64,000 nt of DNA from Mauremys mutica. Taxonomy: Eukaryota > Chordata > Testudines > Geoemydidae. Both the position numbers and the translations under genes were made by a program. Location of the stretch: positions 15,581,553 to 15,645,552 of the forward strand of contig NC_059079.1 of assembly GCF_020497125.1 (NCBI RefSeq). The letters are read 5' to 3'. Below, piece after piece: positions 11,638 through 24,536 of this stretch; the stretch's first letter is position 1, and each line of letters begins with the position of its first letter. The notes under the pieces are model-generated. The model was not told where the DNA came from. It did no database searches and saw only the letters and a program-made list of their open reading frames with translations.

Positions 11638-12339
11638 TTAGTTGCATCAGTTATTGATATCTGGTTAATTGATCAAACCAAAAGATTTCCAAGTACCAAC
11701 AACTGCATGGGCAGTCAATTAATACAGGGACTGTCAACCAGAGGAGTAGCTGTTTGTAAGGGGGTGGTGATATTTATTACTATTGGGTTAGAGTGAGAGT
11801 TTGTTAGCAAAGGGCTCTGCCCCAGGAGCAGAACAGGGAGAGAATTAGGAGTTTCAAAGGCTCAAATCCCTACCTGGATCCTCCCTTGCTCCAAGGGGAA
11901 ACAGTCTGGTACCGGCTCTATACCAATAGCAGGTTACTTACCCCTCTCAAATGCGACGGCTGGTGCATTAGGGAGCTGGAATTCAGGCTCCACCTATTCC
12001 TGGCCTACTTGTAGGAAGGGAGGCAGCTCCCCCATTGGGCGAGGGCTGTAGCAAGCCTTCTCGAAAAAACAAAGTAAGGGAAATGGTAGCCAGGAAGCTT
12101 AATACATTAACTAAAGAGTCATTTTAGATCAGGTCTACTAGCTCTATTTAGGTCTATTATTGTGTTTGTTTTTAAAACTATACTTTTTCTTTGCTATGTA
12201 CTATAAGGATTTATTTAAATAAACATACATATTTGAAAAAAATGTATTTTCAAAAACCACACATGATTTCTGAAAATAAATTCTTTAAAATATATACAAA
12301 TGAATAGCACAAGCACATAGGGACAAAATCAGAAAGGCT

Positions 12340-14175
12340 AAGACACAAAATGAGTTACACCTAGCAAGGAACATAAATGGCAATAAGAAGAGGTTCTTTA
12401 AATACATTAGGAGCAAGAGAAAGACAAAGGAAAGTGTAGGTCCTCTATTTAGTAGGAAGGAGAGCTAATGACTGATGACATCCGGAAAGCTGAGGTGTTT
12501 AATGCCTACTTTTCTTCAGTCTTCACTAAAAAGCTTAATAGCAATCAGATACTCAACACAAACAATATTAACAACAAGGAGGGGAAAAATTAAAGGCAAA
12601 ATAGGGAAAGAACATGTTAAATAAGATAATTAAGATATATTCAAGTTGGCAGAGCCTGATGAAATTCATCCTAGGGTACTTAAGGAATTAGCTGAAGCAG
12701 TCTTGGAGCTCAGCAATTATCCTCAAGAACTCATGGAGGATGGGTGAGGTCCCAGAGGACTGGAGAAGGGCAAACATAGTTCTTATAATTAAAATGGGGG
12801 GGAAAGAGGACTCAGGGAATTATAATAGGCCAGTCAGCCTACCTTCGATATCTGGAAAGTTACTGGAACAAATGATTAAACAATCAATTTGTAAGCACCT
12901 GCAGAATAGGGATAAAAGTAATTGCCAATCTGGATTTGTCAAGAAAAACATCATGCCAAACCAACTAAATTTCCTTCTTTGACAGGATTACTGGCCTAGT
13001 GGAGGAGGGGAAGCAGTAGATGTGATAGATCTTGATTTTGGGAAGGCTTTTGACACAGTCCCACATGACAGTTTCATAAACAAACTAGAGAAATGTAATC
13101 TAGGTGAAATTACTATAAAGTGGGTGGCACAACTGGTTGAAAGACCGTATACTTAAAAAGTAGTTATCAATTATTAGTTGTCAAAGTGAGAAGGGGTCCT
13201 GCCAGGGTCAGTCCTGGGTCCAGTACTATTCAATATTATCATTAATGACTTGGATATTGGAGTGGAGAGTGTGTTCATACAATTTGCAGCTGACACCAAG
13301 CTGGGAAGGGTTGCAAGCACTTTAGTAGACAGGATCAGAATTCAAAAAGACCTTGACAATTTAGAGAATTGTTCTGAAATCAACAAGATAAAATTCAATT
13401 CAAACAAATGCAAAATACTAAACGTAGAAAGGAAAAATCAAATGTACAACTACAAAATGGGGAATTACTGGCTAGGTGGTAGTACTGCTGAAGAGGATCT
13501 GGGGATTATAGTGGATCACAAATTGAGTATGAGTCAACAATGTGATGCAGTTGTAAAAAAAAGGCTAATACCATTCTGAGGTGCATTAATCAGAGTGTTG
13601 TATGTAAGACAAAGAGGTAATTGTCCTGCTGTACTCAGCATTGGTGAGACCTCAGATGGAGCATTGTTTCCTATTCTGGGCGCCACACTTTAGGAAAGAG
13701 GTAGACAAATTGGATTGAGTACAGAGGAGAACAAAAATGGTAAAAGGTTTAGAAAACCTGACCTCTGAGGAAGGATTTAAAAACCTGAGCAAGTTTAGTC
13801 TTGAGAAAAGAAAATTGAAGGGAGACCTGATAACAGTCTTCAAATATGTTTAAGGCTGTTATAAAGAGGACAGTGATCAATTGTTCTCCATGTCCACTGA
13901 AGGTAGAACATTCAAGCAGTAATGGGCTTAATCTGCAGCAAGGGAGATTTAGGTTTGATATTAGGAAAACTTTTCTAACTATAAAGGTAGTTAAGCTCTG
14001 GACTAGGCTCCCAGGGAGGTTGTGGAATCCCCATCACTGGAAGTTGTTAAAGAACAGGTTAGACAAACATCTGTCAGAGATGGTCTAGTTTTCTTGGTCC
14101 TGTCTCAGCACAGGGGGCTGGACTTGATGATTCTCAAGGTCCCTTCCAGCCTTACATTTTTATGATTCTACAATA
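12340..14175 (+). mobile_element. Older CR1 LINE fragment
   Basis: Pieces of a CR1 reverse transcriptase are readable in several frames: MGEVPEDWRRANIV near 12,740, LDFGKAFDTVPH near 13,030, STAEEDLGIIVDHKLSMSQQ near 13,490 and LWTRLPGRLW near 14,010. The tail GGCTGGACTTGATGATTCTCAAGGTCCCTTCCAGCC resembles the bird-type CR1 end. It is more diverged than the copies at 19,520 and 47,735 and belongs to another subfamily. Confidence 0.9.
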
Positions 14176-15714
14176 TATGGGCAAGACCTGACTTTTTAAA
14201 GAAACATGGCTTATATTTATGACTGGACACGCCAAGTGGAGTCTTCATGCCAGCTAATGCACTTCTTAGGTGTGTAGTGCCAAGTGCCTCACTAAATCCC
14301 CTCAGGATGCATTAATCAGCACTACTGCACTGGCTTGTATCTTTGCCCATTTCTAGTTGATGCCAGAGGTTCAATGGTCTTCTGACAGTGCTGGCAAAGT
14401 TTGAAACCACAAACTTGTAGCAATGTGCACAGTTCAGTGTGCCAGTTAGTGTCGATATTATTATGGGACTGAGGTCTGAATTGACTCCCCACTTGGTCCC
14501 TCTGAACCACTCTCCTCCAGCCAATCTATCTAGGCATTCGTAGCACGCCTATCACTGTAGTATCCAGTGTGCCTCTAATTCCCCACTGCTAAGACCCTGC
14601 CCTTTTGGAAGATCCTACAGGAGTGCTGATTTCTCATCTCAGATCATATCACCACATACAGGTCCACAATCAGAGTAGGACCACAGTGCACCCCCAGCAC
14701 CCCAGGGAAGCAACAGAGCACAAAAAATTTGAACTGAGCTGAAGCCCAGCACAGAAGCGGAGCTGCACATGATGACACAGCCAGAGATGGGATTTTGGAA
14801 GTTAGCGAGGGGGCAGGATGGAGCTGAAAGCAAGTGGGAGGTTGCAGAAAGGGAAAAGGGAACATGGCAATGGATGCAAACTAGTGTTTTTGAAACTGAA
14901 TGAGTAACCAGAAGTCCCAATGAAGCCACAGAGAACTGACGGTACTCAGCACTTCTCAGGCCCTAAGGACTTGTGCCCTGTAGAATAGTTGAAGAAGGAC
15001 TCAACAAGAATTTTCAAAGGGGATGGTAAAGGGTGATGCGCATCTGTATATGTAGGGGAGGTTGGGAGAAACACCAGTGTAAAGAAACAAACATCAAAGC
15101 AAATCTTCCCCATTGTGCTGGCATCCAGCAGTGGTTATTCACAGATTTAACTGACATCCTTTTCAACATGCCATCATCATAGAGACCTCCCTGCCTCTTC
15201 TCAAGAACTGAAAGCCAACAACTCATAAATACCATGGGCCTGATTCTCAAATGTTTGCATCAGAATAAAACTCCATTGATTTCAGCAGAGTTACATTGGC
15301 AGACAACTGAAGGAATGCAATGGAGAATCAGGAGACAGAAGCTTAGACAATCTTTTTCATGGCTGAACTTTTCTCATATTTGATGGTGGTCCAAAAGGTA
15401 AAAACTCCTTTTAGAAAGTTTGATTAGTATCATTTCAGGTATTTTTGAGCTCCACAAACATGAAAAATAATTTCCCCACTTAAATTTGTGCTTGCATAAC
15501 TCAAAATAAGCCAAAGCTAGAAACAGGGAAATGGAAAAAAAAGAAAAAAAGAAAAAAAACAGTCATATGAAGAAAAGTTCAGTGGTCCAAATTTTGATCT
15601 CAGGTAGGGTGGTGACACACAGGAAAATCAATAGGACTCTATAAAAATTAATCTCTTTTAAAAAAAGAAATCCATAGAATTTAATTTTAAAAAATGATAA
15701 TCTTAAATTTTGTA

Positions 15715-15836
15715 AAGTATCAGAGGTGTTAGTCTGGATCTGTAAAATATGCATCCGACGAAGTGGGTATTCGCGCACGAAAGCTCATGCTCCAATACGT
15801 CTGTTAGTCTATAAGGTGCCACAGGACTCTTTGCTG
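15715..15836. mobile_element. Short Penelope tail insertion, 13-bp TSD
   Basis: A 122-bp insertion contains GTTAGTCTGGATCTGTAAAA and GTTAGTCTATAAGGTGCCAC, motifs of the Penelope tail seen at 43,086. The exact duplication CTTAAATTTTGTA flanks it (15,702-15,714 and 15,837-15,849). It has no coding content. Confidence 0.82.
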
Positions 15837-18800
15837 CTTAAATTTTGTAGGATTTTTCCAGAAGGAGTAATTTCAATTACCTGTGTACTATAATATGCAA
15901 TTCAATGGTACAAGTTAATGTTGCAATAGAAATCTTAAACTTTCTGAATTTCCTGATCTTTGTTTGCTCGCTATCTCAACCTTGTTGTTGCAGTGAGGTT
16001 AGTTTTATATTTAGTATCATTATCTAGTTTGTACTAGACCTGGAAAAAAAATGGTAACATTGTGGCTTGATCCCCTGCCCCCCATTCAAAACAAAAACAA
16101 AAACAAAACAAAAAAACACTGATGAAAAAATTCTAACCAACTCTAATTGACACTTTTATCATGTCCTTCATCCAAAGTTCTCAAAGCCTTCTATAAACAG
16201 AAATAAATTAGACCCTGCTCCAGAAGTGCATTTAAGCACATTTAACTATAAGCACGTGAGTAGTCCCTTTGGGATCTGCTCACACATTTAAAGTTAAGCA
16301 CGTGCTTACATGCTTTGCTGGACTGAGCTCTTAAACCTCTGTAATTAAGTAATTTGTATACCTATTTTACAAAAAGAGAAACAGAGCCACAGAGATTTTA
16401 AGGTCAACATTTTCAGACATGTCCACTAATTTTAATTTCTTCCTTATTTCAGTTAAAGGCACCTAGCGCCTGATTTTCAGAAGTGCTGAGCACCACTGAC
16501 TTCTCCAGCTCTACTCACTAGACGATGCTCCTTTCTCCCATGAGAGGAGCATGATTCCTGCATTAACGGATTCCCGGGTTAACAATGAGAATAGCATTTA
16601 ATTTCTCCATTAAATGGGTCAGCCAAGTTGAATTACTAAGCAAAAAGGTGCCTGGGTTTCATTACCAAATGCAACCAAAGAAATGAATAATAATTTAAAA
16701 AACCAAAAAAGGAATTAAAATAATGTGACGAATTAAAGGGAGTTCCAAAATGTCATGTTGCTGAAATACTGCTGCTAAAAGTGTGCCTGCACAGATGGAG
16801 CGGAGCACTGTCACCAGTGACCTTGTTCACTCTTCCGCACCAACTCCATTTTTTCAAGTTTCTTCCTCCTACTGGAGCTACGGACCTTCCATCCTCAGAG
16901 GTATTGTGACTTGCCAGCACACATCTTTGAAAGGAATGTCTTTAAGCACTCATTTGAAAAAGAAAAAAAAAAGTGAGACAGGAGAATGATTTCCCTGGAA
17001 AGTGAGCAGAATAACCACCATTGCATAGCATAACATTGCAGCACTAAACGTATATCACCCTTGTTATAACTGGAGATTGTCAGTAATCATTACCAGAGAT
17101 CTAGGCTATGAAAGCGTAGTAGTTAATTACCTGCTCTTATCTGATGGTTTTAAAGAATCCACTGCGGAGGGATCTTTTTATATGTGCTTTCTGTCAGTGG
17201 GAATGGGATTATACAGGAGTCAGAATTGACATGGGTAATTTCTGATGAACTCTATTCTACAGATGGACCTGACTCAAAGAGCACAGGCTCTCAAAAGCCT
17301 TGCAGAGTTTCAAATCCAGACATGGATTTTTGAATTCATCTCTCCATCTATTCTCATTCAGGCTTTCTGACTTCTAACCTGTCCTACTCTATTCTCTTCA
17401 CGCGTGTTTTCCAAATGGAGCAGTCATTTAAGACTAGACTGTACTTAGCCTGTTCAGATGTACAAGGTGAGGGGAAGAGTTAGTCTTCTCCCATTTTGTG
17501 TGACCATGCAGAGGATATGCACAGTACCTATCACTGAGTTCCCTCTGTGTAGAAGGACCCTGATACCGTAATGCTGACAGCCATGCTAGAAATCCACTGG
17601 GAGCATGGACAGACAGGGCAAGCACATGCTGCAAGCTACTAAAAAGTTTTAGAAGCAGTTGCCACTATATGCTCTTCTCCAGAGCCTGCGGCAGGTCTAG
17701 TGCCTGCTCCTGGGACAGTGACTGCAAGTTACCACCTCTACATTCTCGACTACTGCACAGTGGCTTAAAGACACAGGGCATAATTCTGCCCTAAATCCAA
17801 ACTCTGCTCAGAATAGTGGGTTGGAGTCCTACTTCTGTGCACCTGGCCCTGGCATCTGATAGAGCAGCCTTGAGGTGGCTCTAAATTACTCAGATAACAT
17901 GACAGAGCACCACACTCCTACCTCACTGGGGTAGTGATTGGTACAGGAGCCAGCTTCAGCAGCTTTACGCCAGCAGCATGTTCCTCTCCACAAATAGGAA
18001 TTCTCCACTGCCCAGCTACAGCCAGAATCCAGCCCTTTCACATCATCTGAGCAGTGGAGGCCACAAGCTACAATATTGTCCACAATTTAATCCTCGGTGT
18101 TCTGTATTTCACTTAGGAGCTGAAATGCTATTTTTTAATCATGTTGAAATGCTACTGTTAAACAGTAGGGCAAATAATAAAATTGGGCCTGATCCTGCAG
18201 ACCTTACTCAGGCAAACTCCCATTGCCTTGAGCAAAAGTTTTGCCTAAAGATGGCAGTATCTGGCCTATTGTAATTAACTTGAAAAAGCAGATTGTTATA
18301 GACACCTAATGCCTGTTGTGTATAGGGTTTTTTATTGCCTTTAGAATGTTTAATATTTTGAGAAGTAAACTAGAAAGACTTAGCCAAATTAAGTATTTTC
18401 TCTAAACTGTCGGTGTTATTTGCACTGGCAACGTGAATGGGATAAATTGGATTAGATGCTGTCTATATTCAAATCCTAATTGTGAAGGATCCAAATTTTT
18501 GAGCAATGCGTGGAGGCAAACCAAAAAGCAAATACTACATTGTCTGCAAAGCAGCAGATAGCTCAGTTTACCGATTAGTCAAATGGTTTTGGTAGCATGA
18601 CTGATCTCTGAACAGAAGCATTCCACGTCTATTGGGTCCTGTGCAATGAGGTTTATGACAGCACAGCTCTCCATCCTGTGTCATGAAAAACTATACAACC
18701 TGGAGTACAGCACGGCACTTCCAAGCTTTGGGTGTGTATTCTGGTGTCATCACAGTAACTCCAAACCAGACTCGGGCGAGAAATCTATCTTCTGAATTAT

Positions 18801-18871
18801 AATCTGGAAAAAATTATAGTCCGGCAGTTCAAATTGAATACACTGAAATGTGAAACGGTTAGTAAACATAC

Positions 18872-19067
18872 CCAGATGAACGGTGGGACGTTGGTTGGTG
18901 ATGGGGAGGACTGTGATGTTCAGATCACAGACTGGGAGAGTGGTGTGAAGAGATAACGGTGGAGGGAGAGCTTTATTAAAACAACAACTATCCACTGTAC
19001 CAGCCTCTCCATCTGAGACAATGAGGGTCACAGTTGTCGTCACAAAGGCTATGTCCTATTTCACCTC
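18872..19067 (-). pseudogene. FREM1: FREM1-like exon E14, five-base deletion
   Basis: The acceptor TTTCTTTCTAG| joins E13 in phase and gives GGEIGHS, matching FREM1 HTGGEIG. Seven bases later the family sequence continues in another frame: FVTTTVTLIVSDGEAG, then CCFNKALPPPLSLHTTLPV and CDLNITVLPITNQRPTV, ending at donor CTGG|GTATGT. Twelve bases are expected between GEIG and F, so five are missing. The exon is 196 nt. With five more bases its phases would be correct. Confidence 0.88.
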
Positions 19068-19394
19068 CTAGAAAGAAACAGAAAATAGAGATACTGAAAT
19101 CACACTCACAGGAGAGCACACAAGAAGAGCAGAAAAGATCATCTGATATTTCCTTGAAAAACAATAAATCAATCAAGTATCTTCAAAGGCCGAGGACTTT
19201 GGAGCAAAAAAACAAAGGAACTTGTGCGTATTTGGAAATGTTTTAGATTTGGCTGTCAAATAAAATTCAGTCTTATAACAGCCATTGAATTTAAAAGACC
19301 AGCCCAACAAACCCCTAAGTAGTGCCATTTAATGCTCTCCCACATAGCAAACCTGTAAGCTATATTACTGGAAAGTTAATACTAGAATAACATG

Positions 19395-19519
19395 TGAAAT
19401 AGTGCACAGTATTATCCCTTTCATAGCATCGTCAGTGTGAGGAGCTCAAAGCTCTTTGCATACTTTAATGAACTAAACATCACAACAAGCCTGTCAGGTA
19501 AGGAAGTCCTGTATTATCA
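19395..19519 (+). repeat. MIR-like SINE, first part, split by CR1
   Basis: GCTCAAAGCTCTTTGCATAC...CACAACAAGCCTGTCAGGTA matches the MIR core layout. It stops at GTATTATC and resumes after the CR1 at TTTCCATTTTACAAATGG (21,668-21,705). A further piece, AGGTCACACAGGAAGTCTGTG, is at 21,902-21,985 after another interruption. Confidence 0.65.
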
Positions 19520-21667
19520 CAGTAAAAGAACTAAAAAAGAGCCACCGTGGCTTAACAACCATGTAAAAGAAGCAGTGAGAGATAAAAAGACTTCCTTTAA
19601 AAAGTGGAAGTCAAATCCTAGTGAGGCAAATAGAAAGGAGCACAAACACTGCCAACTTAAGTGCAAGAGTGTAATAAGAAAAGCCAAAGAGGAGTTTGAA
19701 GAACGGCTAGCCAAAAACTCCAAAGGTAATAACAAAATGTTTTTAAGTACATCAGAAGCAGGAAGCCTGCTAAACAACCACTGGGGCCCCTTGACGATCG
19801 AAATACAAAAGGAGCGCTTAAAGATGATAAAGTCATTGTGGAGAAACTAAATGGATTCTTTGCTTCAGTCTTCACGGCTGAGGATGTTAGGGAGATTCCC
19901 AAACCTGAGCTGGCTTTTGTAGGTGACAAATCTGAGGAACTGTCACAGATTTAAGTGTCACTAGAGGAGGTTTTGGAATTAATTGATAAACTCAACATTA
20001 ACAAGTCACCAGGACCAGATGGCATTCAGCCAAGAGTTCTGAAAGAACTCAAATGTGAAGCTGCGGAACTATTAACTAAGGTTTGTAACCTGTCCTTTAA
20101 ATCGGCTTCGGTACCCAATGACTGGAAGTTAGCTAATGTAACACCAGTATTTAAAAAGGGCTCTAGAGGTGATCCTGGCAATTACAGACCGGTAGGTCTA
20201 ACATCGGTACCGGGCAAATTAGTCGAAACAATAGATAAAAATAAAATTGTCAGACACATAGAAAAACACAAACTGTTGAGCAATAGTCAACATGGTTTCT
20301 GTAAAGGGAAATCGTGTCTTACTAATCTATTAGAGTTCTTTGAAGGGGTCAACAAACATGTGGACAAGGGGGATCCAGTGGACATAGAGTACTTAGATTT
20401 CCAGAAAGCCTTTGACAAAGTCCCTCACCAAAGGCTCTTACGTAAATTAAGCTGTCATGGGATAAAAGGGAAGGTCCTTTCATGGACTGAGAACTGGTTA
20501 AAAGACAGGGAACAAAGGGTAGGAATAAATGGTAAATTCTCAGAATGGAGAGGGGTAACTAGTGGTGTTCCCCAAGGGTCAGTCCTAGGACCAATCCTAT
20601 TCAATTTATTCATAAATGATCTGGAGAAAGGGGTAAACAGTGAGGTGGCAAAGTTTGCAGATGATACTAAACTGCTCAAGATAGTTAAGACCAAAGCAGA
20701 CTGAAGAACTTCAAAAAGATCTCACAAAACTAAGTGATTGGGCAACAAAATGGCAACTGAAATTTAATGTGGATAAATGTAAAGTAATGCACATTGGAAA
20801 AAATAACCCCAACTATACATACAATATGATGGGGGCTAATTTAGCTACAATGAGTAAGGAAAAAGATCTTGGAGTCATCGTGGATAGTTCTCTGAAGATG
20901 TCCACGCAGTGTGCAGAGGCGGTCAAAAAAGCAAACAGGATGTTAGGAATCATTAAAAAGGGGATAGAGAATAAGACTGAAAATATATTATTGCTCTTAT
21001 ATAAATCCATGGTACGCCCACATCTCGAATACTGTGTACAGATGTGGTCTCCTCACCTCAAAAAAGATATTCTAGCACTAGAAAAGGTTCAGAAAAGGGC
21101 AACTAAAATGATTAGGGGGTTGGAGAGGGTCCCATATGAGGAAAGACTAAAGAGGCTAGGGCTCTTCAGCTTGGAAAAGAGGAGACTAAGCGGGGATATG
21201 ATAGAGGTATATAAAATCATGAGTGATGTTGAGAAAGTGGATAAGGAAAAGTTATTTACTTATTCCCATAATACAAGAACTAGGAGTCACCAAATGAAAT
21301 TAATAGGAAGCAGGTTTAAAACAAATAAAAGGAAGTTCTTCTTCACGCAGCGCACAGTGAACTTGTGGAACTCCTTACCTGAGGAGGTTGTGAAGACTAG
21401 GACTATAACAATGTTTAAAAGGGAACTGGATAAATTCATGGTGGCTAAGTCCATAAAAGGCTATTAGCCAGGATGGGTAAAGAATGGTGTCCCTAGCCTC
21501 TGTTCGGCAGAGGATGGAAATGGATGGCAGGAGAGAGATCACTTGATCATTGCCTGTTAGGTTCACTCCCTCTGGGGCACCTGGCATTTGCCACTGTCGG
21601 TAGACAGATACTGGGCTAGATGGACCCTTGGTCTGACCCCGTACGGCCATTCTTATGTTCTTATGTT
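19520..21667 (+). mobile_element. CR1 LINE, 5'-truncated, with reverse transcriptase
   Basis: This is the best-preserved LINE in the window. After a linker region come reverse transcriptase blocks: [16 protein letters not shown] near 20,000, [13 protein letters not shown] near 20,300, [13 protein letters not shown] near 20,420, [16 protein letters not shown] near 20,570 and the catalytic FADDT at about 20,653-20,667. The thumb and C-terminal region continues in another frame at 20,769-21,467 to SIKGY stop. Lesions include a TAA near 19,952 and a two-base loss near 20,702. The tail CTGGGCTAGATGGACC...GCCATTCTTATGTTC follows. The endonuclease domain is missing, so the copy is inactive. It sits inside an older MIR-like SINE. 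Confidence 0.93.
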
Positions 21668-21985
21668 ATTTCCATTTTACAAATGGAAGAATAGAGTCAA
21701 AGAGTTTAAGGCATAAGCTTTCAATATCATCAGCTAGTTTTTCTCTGACTTTCAGAGATGTTGAGCACCCACAGTTCTGACTGAAGTGAAGTTGTGGGTG
21801 CTCATAATCTCTCAGTCAGGACATAACAGTCTCAAGTTGAACCCCTGCCCCCCAAAAATGGATGCACCCAAAATTAGTAGATACTTAAAAAAAATTAGGT
21901 CTAAGGTCACACAGGAAGTCTGTGACAAAGCCAGGAATATACCTCAGATGTCTGGTTTCTCAGTCATGGTCTAGAGCCGCAAGAA
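21668..21985 (+). repeat. MIR-like SINE remainder with inserted palindromic repeat
   Basis: The MIR pieces at 21,668-21,705 and 21,902-21,985 flank a stretch with a hairpin built on GAGCACCCACA and TGTGGGTGCTC (21,762-21,803). The latter occurs as a separate short palindromic repeat family in reptiles. Confidence 0.5.
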
Positions 21986-22497
21986 AACAAATGGAGTCAG
22001 GAATGTCTAAAATATAACAGGTACTGGAGCTGGTCAAAAAAATGTGTTCTCACTGTGTCCCTTCACAAGATTTTGACAGATGCCCTCCAAAATTCTTTTC
22101 ACCTAAACTTTCCACAGAAATGTTCGAATTTTTGGCAGAAATTCCAATACTGAAAAAGGTATCCAAAAATTGAAATAGTTCAGTGTTTTGACAAAAGAAA
22201 AAATCTAAATTTTCTACAGAACACACATGCTTTTTTAATAAAAATGTCACTTGGTCAGAAACCTAGTTTTCTGTTTACAATCAGTTTCAACAGAAAATTT
22301 TTAACTGCCCTACACAACACAGTCCACTGTGAGGAGGCTGGAAATCTGATCATCTAACCCTGTGCAGTGCACAAATCCTTTTTATAATAAAAGTCTTCTG
22401 TTTAGTACAACAGGCAATAATTGCCACATGTAGAAAGCATTATAAGGGGAACAATTTTATTGCCCATCCTTAAAAAGAAAATGTGTATGTACCATAC

Positions 22498-22872
22498 TGT
22501 TACCGAAATATCGGGTCCGTCTAGCTGAGAGCCAATAGCAGCCTGACAGGGATAAGGAAAAGATTGCTTTATTCTGCAGAAGAAAGGAGAGCCCTGTACG
22601 CAGGTACAAAGAACTCTGCTGCACACAAATTTCACGAACTTTTTATACACTTTCAGACAAAGACCATGCCATGTTAACACTTCATTGGTGGTTGCCAGAC
22701 CCCGTGAAACCGTTATCTGGTCAGTGTAAACCGGCTTGGAGCTAGTTCCTTCTGCTTCAAGGCAGAGGATGAAAGATAATTCAAAAGTTCAGGTTGCTGT
22801 GTACGTGAGGCTTCTGCTTCCCCCTACTGGCTGCCTGTAAGCTGTTAAGGGGGGCCACCAGTAACTTTCACA
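22498..22872 (-). mobile_element. Solo LTR with 4-bp TSD ATAC
   Basis: Read on the minus strand it starts TGTGAAAG and ends GGTAACA, with an AATAAA signal inside (plus TTTATT near 22,569). ATAC flanks both sides (22,494-22,497 and 22,873-22,876). Length is 375 bp with no coding content. Confidence 0.72.
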
Positions 22873-24286
22873 ATACTGTACTAAAATAATAGCAGTATAT
22901 AAGCAGAATTCATTTCTCTAGACTGGGTGGGCTTTATTAACTAACAGGTTACAGCTTTTCATTTCTGACAGGCCAATATTCTTAAAAACAGCTTTATCCT
23001 TAAGAAAACAAAAGGGCTAAAAAAAATCCCAACAACTAAGGGATCTCATAGAATACAGTGTCAGAAAATTCAAGAGAACACAAAAGACCCCTACTTCCAT
23101 AAAGAGTTGCTGCAGCTGATCTCAATGGAGATATATTATTTAACAATCACTAGGACGTATCTACTGACAAAACAGTATCCACCAAGATGAGCATACAGAA
23201 TGCTAGTGTGCAAACTGGCAATATTTCGAGTGTCCATTCTGCCCATAGGATGAATAGCAGGGTTCTTGGGAAAAAGAGCAGAGCAACAGAGAAAGCAGTC
23301 TCCCATCGCAAAGGCTGCTACAGTCACAGGGTGGGGGAGGAGAGGGGAAAGCAGGTGGTTTTGAACTTGAAAGAACGATTATTGAAGTAGTTCTCTTTTC
23401 CAGGCTGATGGCATGAACAATAAACTGCTGTGCTTGAAATCTGTACAACAGGAGCATTCTTGCTGCTGAGCAGGAGGAATTGAATGATAATGTATATGGA
23501 CATAAAAGCAAAAAAAAAAGTGAGAAACAAGGATTTTTTCCTACTGTAATTAAAGTATTTTAAAAGACAGTCTTTTGATGTTCTTTACTGCAACCGAAAC
23601 TGCACAAGAAAGGGGGTTGGCGGAGATTTCTTCTAGTACTCATTAGTATATACAAACACAGTTTTAAAGTAAAATCAGAAAAGGTGCAGGAGAGAATTTC
23701 ACTGAAAATTTAACAATTCTAAATATCGGCTTAACTCAAAACAGCAAAGACAAGGACAATTCAGGCAGCTATTCCACGCTTAACTCATCCTGTAGTGCCC
23801 AGGTAACTCAGTGCAAGTGGCACAGGGCAGGTCTAGGGCTCCACAAATACTTAGGGTAAAAACAAACCGTCTCAAATCACCCCCATTAGCAGGTGATTAA
23901 ATGTTTGTTTCAGACACCTAAGAGATACCTGCGTCAAGCTGTCGTGATGGCATGTCTCTACACAAACATGCACTGAAGTCAAGGTGAAAGACCGTAGCAC
24001 AATCTGGCCCTAAAATAGGAGCCCAAGAGGGGAATCTGAAACTAACCAAAATCCAATCTAACCAGCTGGAAACTGCCAAATCTTCTTTGACAACAGGCTC
24101 CAGCCTCAAGCAAGTTTTAATCACAGAGTTATAGACCTCTTGATAAGAAGGCTTATAATAAAAAACAAATAGAAACAGACCATAATACAATAATCCATAG
24201 TTGTGGTGGCATTTAGTAATAAAAAATTAGAGAGGTAGCGCTTACTAAGGAACAAGCAAACTGTGAAAATCAAAATTGTATATTAC

Positions 24287-24536
24287 CAGTATGTACGTAA
24301 GTGATCAATCTCTGAGTGACATCCAGCTGGGAGAATTTATCCACCATGAATCCTCTCTTTTGAATCACCCCATGCGCTGGAGGACGAGCAATCACGTACG
24401 TCAATTTTGTGTCATCGCTATCAGCATCTGTTGCATAAAGGTATTCTGTGGTGATAACGTGTCCTCCCTCCAGACACTCCAGTCTTGATTTTAATCCTGC
24501 CTGTAGCTCTGGGGGCTTATCATTAACTGGTATAAT
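24287..24536 (-). pseudogene. FREM1: FREM1-like exon E13 (CSPG repeat), intact
   Basis: The 250-nt exon starts after TTTCAAG| and ends ACTG|GTAATA in phase 1. It encodes IIPVNDKPPELQ, LECLEGGHVITTEYLYATD, KLTYVIARPPAHGVI and DKFSQLDVTQRLITYVHTG. About half the residues match human FREM1, including the EGG, ATDxDSD and AR.P.HGV positions. No lesion. It is the best exon for estimating divergence. Confidence 0.92.

Larger units (their letters stand above)
11641..18871. other. FREM1-like intron between E14 and E15
   Basis: Besides the CR1 copy at 12,340-14,175 and the Penelope insertion at 15,715-15,836, this intron shows AT-rich unique sequence and A-rich runs (15,536-15,560, 16,089-16,120). 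No extra exon was seen. Confidence 0.55.
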
